Shown here: piece by piece, positions 57,270 to 64,000 of the stretch | Numbering within the stretch: position 1 is the first letter of the stretch | How the letters are laid out: each line of letters starts with the position of its first letter | Origin: Persicaria tinctoria | Taxonomy: Eukaryota; Streptophyta; Magnoliopsida; Caryophyllales; Polygonaceae | Reading direction: 5' to 3' | NCBI GenBank assembly: GCA_037127255.1 | Contig: JBANSL010000002.1 | Coordinates: 43,369,392 to 43,433,391, forward strand | DNA: 64,000 nucleotides | Position numbers and translations under genes: made by a program | Notes under the pieces: generated by a model | Seen by the model: the letters and a program-made list of their open reading frames with translations, nothing else | Database searches by the model: none | Told to the model about the DNA's origin: nothing

Positions 57270-57740
57270 AGAGTTAAGTGTGGGGGGATATAATGCATAT
57301 TTCATATAGGCATTATAGGCATGTCTTATTGTATTTAGATAGGAGTTTTGCATGTGTTTTAGTCTAGTTTCATATCTTGCTTGTGAAGTATTTGAGTTCG
57401 AAATCTACGCCTTTTTAGTGTTTATTATGTAATTTTACATTTCGGCCTTAGATGGGATCTTGGAAGAGCTTAGGAGACAGGTTTTAGAGTATATGAAGGA
57501 TGGGTAAGAGGATACAAAGGAACAAGGAAGCACAACAACGAAGAGAAGAAGAAAGTCGTTCACTGCATAGGACGGCGCTCACCGTTTCTCAGGCGACGCC
57601 CGCCACTACCCCGTGTTCAGCGAATTGGATTTGGATTCTAAGATCTTATTTTCTATTATATTAATATTATATTTTCTAGGGTTTTGCACATCCTATATAT
57701 TTAGGGTTTTATTATTCTATTTCAGTCGTGTGTGTTGAGC
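57270..57740 (+). repeat. LTR piece G with polypurine tract and palindrome pair
   Basis: GAGTTAAGTGTGGGGGGAT (to about 57289) is the typical polypurine context of this lineage. It is followed by ATAATGCATATTTCATATAGGCATTATAGG, which matches the LTR start of element A in plus orientation. The palindrome pair (57573-57605) and a TATA-like CCTATATATTTAGG (about 57693) follow, then the match ends. It is a partial 3' LTR. Confidence 0.65.
57573..57605. repeat. Palindrome pair in LTR piece G
   Basis: ACGGCG-CT-CACCGT (centre 57579.5) and CGACG-CC-CGCCA (centre 57600.5), 21 bp apart. Confidence 0.7.
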
Positions 57741-58560
57741 TAGGTGGGCCTTTCAGGGTTTGAAGTGGATGTCAAATTCTGACAAATTTGGCCTGAAATT
57801 GATGGTGAGTGAAGAACCAAATGTAGGGGTAGATCGGAGAGTACTTCGATGGTATGAGCCCGGAAGTATGGCCTTAGTCACCTGGCGACGAAGATAACAG
57901 ATATGGCCATTTTTTCAATGGGTGTGTATCTTGACTCTGGGGGTTGTATCGAATTGGTGAGGAATCAATTCAGGGGCTTTTCCTACAGGGCTGTCTCTTG
58001 CGGATTTTCGAAGAGTGTTGCACTGTTGGCGCCCGATTGTCGGTGGATTTCTTGCTTATTTGTTTATGCGTACAACCCTTATTTGGATTTCGATTCCAAT
58101 GCATCTTATTTAATTAATTAAGCATTTCTCTGAGTGCTGATAATGGATACTCGCATCGGTTGTGTAGGCCATTGGAGGATTTGTTGGCTATGTGGATGGC
58201 GGATAAAAAGAATCACTATGCAGTTATGATTTGTACTTTCCCGGCATTGAGTGTTGAGGTCCATCAGCGACTTTCTAACGCTGGGTGTGAAGTAGGGGAA
58301 TTAGTTGCGGTGATCATTTGTACATTGAATATGTTTGCTGATTCCTCCAATTCAACTGTTCGACGGTTCCATAGGATATGAAATTGAACATCTTGGTAGG
58401 TGCTTTTGTGAAATCTATTGTCCTTATGTAGGATTCGATGTTTTTGTTATCATAATTTCGTCTAACTAATTCTCTATGTTAAACCTTCTCCAATCGTTTC
58501 TGAACACTAAATTCATTTGGGAAATCGCTGGTTCAATTTATTGACCACAAACCTTCCAAT
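57741..58560 (+). other. Gene-like but unrecognised stretch
   Basis: Higher GC than its surroundings, with short open stretches (57903-58121 and 58160-58381). The latter encodes RPLEDLLAMWMADKKNHYAV, which reads like real protein but has no family I recognise. It may be a decayed gene or captured exons, perhaps linked to the coiled-coil exon that follows. Confidence 0.3.
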
Positions 58561-58574
58561 TTGTTCAGCTAATT

Positions 58575-58772
58575 AACAACGCAAGATTGAGGCTTTTAAG
58601 ATTGTCAGAAGCGGCGGAGAAACTTCAACAACAGGCAACTAAGTCTATTCAATTGGGAAATGAGAATGATGCTATAGTGATCTACTTTTGCAAAAGAAAA
58701 AGATACTGCAAGCTATGGAGAAATCGAAGAGCAGCATGCAATTGCTTGATGAGCTTGCATCAAAGCTAACTG
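58575..58772 (+). pseudogene. Exon fragment of a plant coiled-coil protein, frameshifted
   Basis: Preceded by a CAG acceptor-like site at 58568. The frame NARLRLLRLSEAAEKLQQQATKSIQ is a heptad-type helix, continued in another frame by LLQKKKILQAMEKSKSSM and LLDELASKLTE, with the frame shift near 58675. It resembles the middle of a conserved but poorly characterised plant coiled-coil protein whose name I cannot give. A donor-like GTTATT follows at about 58773. It is probably a duplicated or decayed exon. Confidence 0.5.
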
Positions 58773-59219
58773 AGGTTATTTATGTTGCTCTCTTTAAACA
58801 TTTGCTGCTTGATGACCTTGTATCAAATCTTTTTTATTTTATTTTATTTGCTATCTGCAGGCTATGCTAATCCAGTAGTTAACTATTCAGGTTGTTGAAT
58901 TTCGGAAGAGGAATCAATTTTTCGAAGTTGGTTATTTGTTTATTTATTGGATTCATTAAGAAACCATTTCAATATTTAAGAGGTCAGTTGTTGACCCCAT
59001 CAGTTGAAAAAAAACACCAATGGAACTGTGGGTGTAAATTGCCTTTGCTATTGATTAATTGTGGTTGCTTATATTGGTCAACTTGAATTTTTGATTTGTT
59101 ACTAGTCATGTTTCAATGATTGGAAAGTAGAACTACCTTTTTAATAATCTTTCTAAAGCTCACTGGTCACTAAATTCACTACCACCTTCTCAAGTTTATC
59201 AATTATGATACTATCTATT
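58773..59219. other. AT-rich DNA without recognised feature
   Basis: No supported ORF or repeat. Confidence 0.5.
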
Positions 59220-59289
59220 TCCTTGACGTATCGATTCGGAGACTCAATATGTTGAAGATTTATTTTGATGTTGACAAATCACTATGGGA

Positions 59290-59560
59290 AACACATTGAA
59301 TTCCAACCACAGGGTTCCAACGCTGTTATTCAATGGATGAAATTCCAACACTGAAATACAATGGGAAAAAAAATCCAACGGTATACTTTGTTGGAAAGAA
59401 GTATTCCGTATTTTCCACCGCTATGACTCGTTGGAAATAGTTTTCTAAAATTATTCCAATAACTTGATTGTTGGAAATTTAGAAAAATTAGCGTCCATCA
59501 ATAACTTTTGTTGAAAACTATATTTAAAAAATAAATAGAAATTAATTCCTTCTTTAATTT
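59290..59560. repeat. Inverted and direct copies of TTGGAA/TTCCAAC words
   Basis: Words TTCCAACG, CCAACAC and GTTGGAAA recur about ten times in both orientations in 260 bp, as in internal repeats of miniature DNA transposons. Ends and target duplications could not be identified. Confidence 0.45.
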
Positions 59561-59594
59561 TAGGCTCGGCCGGTTAAAACTGAATGGGTCAATT

Positions 59595-59599
<5 letters not shown>

Positions 59600-59630
<31 letters not shown>
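59600..59630. repeat. (AT)n microsatellite
   Basis: About 30 bp of pure AT dinucleotides. Confidence 0.9.
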
Positions 59631-59633
<3 letters not shown>

Positions 59634-59936
59634 TTATGTGTTTGACCGGTTAAGGTGGCATAACATAGCATTCATCTTAGTAATCTTGTTACTTACCATC
59701 TCACACTCGACTATATATATACACAACTCTGGATGTAAAGGATATAATGTGAAGGTGTAAAGACTAAAACATCAGGTAACTTTTTGTGTTTTATATTATT
59801 TTTTAAAGTATATTTATAGTTTTGTTGTATCAAGTTTACCACTGTATTTTATATTATATGTATTAATGTGGTAGTTGGATTAATGTTTTTGCAGATAAAA
59901 AATTCACAAGTGGAGCATAATTGATTTTGCATATAT

Positions 59937-60165
59937 TTGGAGCTAATGGATGAGGGAAACAATCCAGTCAATCTCGGAAGATGTACAACCTCGTCAAATA
60001 GAGATCAAAATGTTGTAAACGATTTTGATCTCAACTATCCCACAAGTCTCGAAGGCAATGTGACCCCCGAAAAAACAGTTGGCAAGCTGGGACATACATT
60101 AGACTTGAATTATGATGCCGATGAAGAAGTCGAAATCGATCCAGATTATATCAAGAAATATAATT
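59937..60165 (+). pseudogene. Acidic N-terminal gene fragment (FAR1-like?), cut by repeats
   Basis: About 75 codons encode an acidic N terminus with two repeated motifs, DFDLNYP and LDLNYD. Such DLN motifs occur at the start of FAR1/FHY3-type proteins derived from Mutator transposases. At about 60165 the sense sequence ends, and the following hydrophobic reading is the tandem repeat translated. The assignment to FAR1 is weak. It may be the start of a transposase whose remainder was replaced by the array. Confidence 0.35.
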
Positions 60166-60890
60166 TATGCACTATAGTTTTAATTGTGCACTTCATAATC
60201 TTATTCATGCACTTCATCGTTTTATTTATCTCTATTATCGTACTTAATAAGCTTTATAAGCCTATTAGCTCAATGGTAAAGCAATGTGCTAATGCGCAGA
60301 GAGGTGAGTTTGACTTCTATATAGGCTAAATTGCTTAATTTTAATAGTTTATATTATTTTCTGATAAAAAGCGCATTCCATAATCTTAATTGTGCACTTT
60401 ATAATCTTATTCTTGCACTTTATAATTTTATTTATGAAGTTTATAATCTTAATTGTACACTTCATAATCTAATTCATACACTTCATCATTTTGTTCTTGC
60501 ACTTTATCATTCTATGTATGCACTTTATAATCTTAATTGTGCACTTCACAATCTTATTCATGCACTTCATATTTTTATTCATACACCATCATTTTATTCT
60601 TGCACTTATCATTTTATTTGCACAACATAATATTATATTTGCACAACATAATATTGTATTTGCACACCATAATGTTATATATGCACTTTATAACATTTTA
60701 TTCTTGCACTTATCATTTTATTTGCACAACATAATATTATATTTGCACAACATAATATTGTATTTGCACACCATAATGTTATATATGCACTTTATATTTG
60801 CACAACATAATATTATATTTGCACAACATAACATTTTATTCTTGCACGTTATCATTTTATTATTGCACTTTATAATCTTATTCATGAACG
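60160..60890. repeat. Array of short units based on TGCACTTTATAATCTTATT
   Basis: Irregular tandem units of about 18-27 bp, variants of TGCACTT(C/T)ATAATCTTATTCA and GCACAACATAATATTATATTT. A 130-bp block at about 60595-60710 is repeated at about 60712-60830. Long hydrophobic ORFs in both strands are translations of the repeat. Confidence 0.85.
60260..60326 (+). other. tRNA-like sequence 1
   Basis: Begins GCCTATTAGCTCAATGG, which resembles the acceptor, D-arm and A-box start of plant tRNA-Ile(AAU). TGTGCTAATGCGCA is an anticodon-arm-like hairpin, GTGAGTTTGACTTC is a weakened B box, and the end ATATAGGC pairs with the start. It is 67 bases long, with a shortened anticodon loop and altered T-arm. 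It is likely a tRNA-derived pseudogene or a tRNA-like end of a mobile element. Confidence 0.5.
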
Positions 60891-60917
60891 GGAACAAAAA
60901 GAAGACAATCATAAATA

Positions 60918-60988
60918 GTCTATGCGGGATTTTCAACTCGAACCTTTTTGCATTGGCACATTGTTATACCAATTTTTAGCTAATAGAC
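60918..60988 (-). other. tRNA-like sequence 2, inverted relative to the first
   Basis: On the minus strand it begins GTCTATTAGC, contains TTGGTA in D-loop position, TGTGCCAATGCA in anticodon position and GGTTCGAGTTG as a B-box-like element, and ends CATAGAC, complementary to the start for six to seven pairs. Length 71 bases. It lies at the right side of the array, facing sequence 1. Confidence 0.5.
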
Positions 60989-60989
60989 T

Positions 60990-61462
60990 TTTAATGACAC
61001 ATGTCGCATTAAAGTACAAAACTATCATCAAAATAGCAACCGGTAAAGAAATATTTTGGTAGGAAACTAACCTTACATTAGGAAAATATACATTTATTAA
61101 TAATAACCTTTATTGTATTATTTGTTCACTTTATATTTTGTAATCTCATATTTTTCACTTTTTAAAATAAAGAAAAAAAAATGTGATCTAATATATTTTA
61201 TTGCATTTTGTAATCTTATAGTTGCACCTTATAATATTATTTCAAATAAAAATTACGGGCTAAAATCTGTAATTTTTATAATTGAAATAAGGGCAATATT
61301 CGTAGAAATGGAAAGTATGGGAGAGGCAATGACATTTACCCCATAATTAGGGTCATTTTCCATATACCCATTTATCCAAAAAAAATTAGACTTACACGTA
61401 AATTAGGCCAATTTACCTTCAAATTTGACTCATTTTCACTTAACATTTGCCCCCTGTCTCTT

Positions 61463-61497
<35 letters not shown>

Positions 61498-61660
61498 TTG
61501 TTCAATTCAAAATATTTAATCAATGAATTTTTATCCAATCGGATTATAATAGGTTTTTTTATTCCTTAACATATTCTACATTTTATAATCAATTAACTCA
61601 ATTTCAAACATTGATTTAATACATAATCTATACCTATATATATATATATATATATATATA
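60990..61660. repeat. AT-rich DNA with (TAA)n and (AT)n microsatellites
   Basis: TAA repeat at about 61463-61497 and AT repeat at about 61634-61660. No gene. Confidence 0.7.
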
Positions 61661-61883
61661 ATAGGTATATTGTGCACACCCCTTAGGGTGTACCTTGTGC
61701 ACAGATTTGGACCTTTGATCTCAATAAAATAGATGGATAAGATGGTGACACGTGTTCCATAAATTAAAAAAAAAATTTGAAAACTAATGTAAATCTCAAT
61801 CGTGTAGCGCGTGTAGTGTACACGTTGTGATAGGAGATAAAACCCTAAATCCCCAATTCTATTCTTCTTCATCGTGCTTCTTC

Positions 61884-62089
61884 ACCGTGTGGATCCAAGG
61901 AGAACAACCGGCGACTGGTGGAAACTGGAGAGGCGATTCGTGGACAATCGGCGGCGGTGAAGGCCGACGAAAGCAAGATCGACGACACCGTGTGGATCCA
62001 AGGAGAACAACCAACGACTGGTGGAAACTGGATAGGTGATTCGTGGACAATTGACGGCGGTGAAGGCTGGCGAAAGCAAGGTCGATGAC
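61884..62089 (+). repeat. 103-bp tandem duplication, two copies
   Basis: The units start with CCGTGTGGATCCAAGG (near 61884 and 61987) and are about 90% identical. This GC-rich stretch reads as an open ORF on both strands, but codon evidence for a real gene is absent. It may be captured gene sequence. Confidence 0.8.
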
Positions 62090-62539
62090 GCCGGTGGAAT
62101 CGAATCCAGATGAAGAGGTTGTCGACGGTATTGGGCTATCAGCAGCGACGAAGGGCATTGTTGAAGGCTATCAGCGGCGACGATTTTCCAATCGTGTGGG
62201 GGCGGTTTTCGATCGTCGTTGATGGCAGGGGTGTGTTTCAAGAGGCAGCGACGGGAATGGTGGGCGGATGTAGCGGTACCGGCTATTATATTTCCGATTT
62301 ACCTCTCGCCATCTTGCTGCGCAAAATCCTCACATGGGGCCAAAGAGTTGCAATCATATCTCATGGTATTGAATTTTATTTTATTTTGGTTTGAAATCTA
62401 ATCACACTCTTTCTTTGTGTGATTGGAATCTACAGATTGATTATGGGGCAAGGAGTTTGTTTGCTAATTTGGATGAAGGGTTTTATTGATTTTTTTTTTA
62501 TTTTATATTTGAATTAAGGTGATTTGTTTGATTCTAGGT

Positions 62540-63240
62540 GAAATGTGAAACATTATTCAGTGAAATATCAAACATTATTCGTACAAATCGTAATATTGTT
62601 TAGGGATTTAAGATTTCTATAATCTGAAAATGATGGACAAAAAAAAAACATTATTCGGTTGCAGGTGATAAATTATTCGGTGGAATACAAGCATTATTCG
62701 GTAGATTTCTAATAATTATTCTCGTTCATCTAATGAAAGGTGAAATGTGAAACATTATTCGGTAAAATATTAATTATTCGTATAAACCGTAATTATTGTT
62801 TAGTCGTATAAATCGTAATTATTGTTTAGATATTTGGTGTTTCTTTTATATGAAATTAATGGGAAAAAAAAAACATTATTCGGTAGCATGTGAAACATTA
62901 TTCGGTGGAACTGCCAAATTTAATGCAAATATCTGATCATTAAATTAACTCCGGTGAAATTATAATTTATGAATTTTTGGATGAGAATATGATAATTTGA
63001 TGAAATGTGAAATGTAAAACATTATTCGGTAAAATATGAAGCATTATTCATATAATTTCTCATTATTATTCAATGAAATTGATAAATTTTAATCTACACT
63101 GGACGAAAAAGGAAAGCATAACATTATTCGTTAGCATTTGAAATATTATTCGATGGAATTGACAAATTTTAAAAACAAATAAATTTTAATCTACATTGGA
63201 CGAAAAAAAGGAAAGCGTAATATTATTCGATGGGATAATA
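62540..63240. repeat. Dispersed CATTATTCGGT words
   Basis: At least a dozen copies of CATTATTCGGT or one-mismatch variants (often preceded by GAAA), irregularly spaced by about 20-60 bp, on the same strand. They lie inside the right half of the element with inverted termini and look like internal binding-site-type repeats. Confidence 0.7.
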
Positions 63241-63619
63241 AAATTTAAAAAGAATGAAATTCGGTGGGTGCCACCAAAGAATTGACAAATTAGTGGATTT
63301 GGGTTCATATTTAAAAAAAAAAAGGTTTTCCACTAATATTTTTTAAAAAAAAACCATTTGATTTGCAACCCATCAAAATTGTTTAATTGTGGGGCCCATT
63401 AACATTTAGAAAAAGAAAAGAAAAAAAAAGAGTGGGGATGGGTGATATCACGCAAGATCCTAGGAGAGTGGGTGTTATTTGGCATGTAGGTCGCACAATT
63501 TAAAAGGAAAAAAAAAAAGGAAATCTCTTTTAATCATAGCCCTCCATCCCCTCTCCATCAACGGTTCATATTTGTGCACAAAGTACACTATAAGAGGTGT
63601 ACACTCTGGAACCAATCCC

Positions 63620-63650
63620 TGTATGTATGTATGTATGTATGTATGTATGG
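63620..63650. repeat. (ATGT)n microsatellite
   Basis: About seven TGTA units. Confidence 0.9.
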
Positions 63651-64000
63651 GGAGAGGTTCTGGTTAAACGATTTATAGGGGGTAACGTGTAACACAATTA
63701 TAGACGTTTGATTAAAACAAATCAATGGTTGATATATATTTGAAATAAGACACATTTTGCTTACGGTATTCCTATTGTATAAGATTAGAATTGGAAAGGC
63801 AATAATTGCCTACATTAATTGACAATGTCGAAATTATCTCTTAATAACAATCCATTGAAAAAATTTATTATAATGGAGTGGATTCAAATATATGATAACT
63901 AAAAAGGAAAGTAAGTTCAATCACAATGTGAAATTTTTGTAATCTAATCACAGCAAATTATGGAATAAATAGGTGAAAAAAACAATGTCAGTTATATGAA
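63651..64000. other. AT-rich DNA without recognised feature
   Basis: Nothing recognisable up to the window end. Confidence 0.5.

Larger units (their letters stand above)
61668..63595. mobile_element. 1.9-kb element with about 50-bp terminal inverted repeats
   Basis: The left end TGTGCACACCCCTTAGGG...GTGCACAGATTTGG (61668-61720) matches the reverse complement of 63545-63595 (GTGTACACCTCTTATAG...GTGCACAAATATG) over about 48 bp at roughly 75-80%. Inside are a GC-rich segment with a 103-bp tandem duplication and a region rich in the word CATTATTCGGT. No transposase ORF is visible, so it would be non-autonomous. The superfamily is uncertain (Mutator-like is possible). A target duplication could not be seen. 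Confidence 0.55.

Noticed and set aside
60331..60979. Long hydrophobic ORFs that look like membrane proteins
   Set aside because: They are translations of the TGCACTTTATAATCTTATT repeat array; both strands and several frames are open for the same reason.
61827..62394. Overlapping ORFs on both strands as a real gene
   Set aside because: The openness follows the GC-rich 103-bp duplication; no motif and no consistent frame across the duplicated units.

Overview
This window is plant nuclear DNA, most likely from a eudicot with a repeat-rich genome. The evidence is Athila-like Ty3/gypsy elements primed by tRNA-Asp, Ty1/copia pieces primed by initiator tRNA-Met, an En/Spm (CACTA) transposon with plant-type spliced genes, and long TAA, CT and AT microsatellites. 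I see no intact housekeeping gene. Nearly everything is transposable elements, many nested and most broken. All coordinates, exon joints and repeat counts were read by eye.

Layout. 1-5300: two copies of a non-LTR retrotransposon of the restriction-like-endonuclease (RLE) type, each ending in a TAA microsatellite; the second looks full length apart from two nonsense codons. 5335-5880: tandem palindromic repeats. 6351-7126: a probable solo LTR with three hairpins. 8052-26385: Athila-like element A on the minus strand, gag and protease only, split by a complete 12,009-bp CACTA element (10673-22681) with a TAA target duplication. The CACTA element carries two plus-strand genes: a three-exon TNP2-type transposase with an open frame, and a ten-exon Transposase_24 gene ending in an Ulp1-type cysteine protease with one stop. 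27217-36830: element B (LTR, tRNA-Asp site, broken gag-pol), followed by an inverted partial copy B', which makes a 2.3-kb inverted repeat. 36840-38530: element E, a tRNA-Asp-primed element with unfamiliar ORFs. 38540-42172: element C, also with an unfamiliar ORF. 42173-47624: a minus-strand copia element broken by C and by a solo LTR (F). 47755-55315: element D, Athila-like, with both LTRs and an ATGAA target duplication but an internal deletion. 55862-59100: copia gag fragment, LTR piece G and a decayed coiled-coil gene fragment. 59937-60990: a 5' gene fragment next to a short-unit array bearing two tRNA-like sequences in opposite orientation. 61668-63595: a 1.9-kb element with terminal inverted repeats.

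The most unusual signal crosses element families. The LTR elements A, B, C, D, E and G carry pairs of short palindromes whose centres are mostly 19-22 bp apart, about two turns of DNA. The palindrome sequence differs between families (GC-rich with a GG centre in A, D and G; TCGATATCGA in B; TCGACGTCGA in E; CGCTGGCAGCG in C), but the spacing and the sites recur: the LTR upstream of the TATA box, the gag-protease linker, the RNase H-integrase linker and the 3' untranslated region. Solo LTR F has a related pair at wider spacing. This looks like a DNA- or RNA-level signal rather than coding constraint, and it is my main candidate for an undescribed system.
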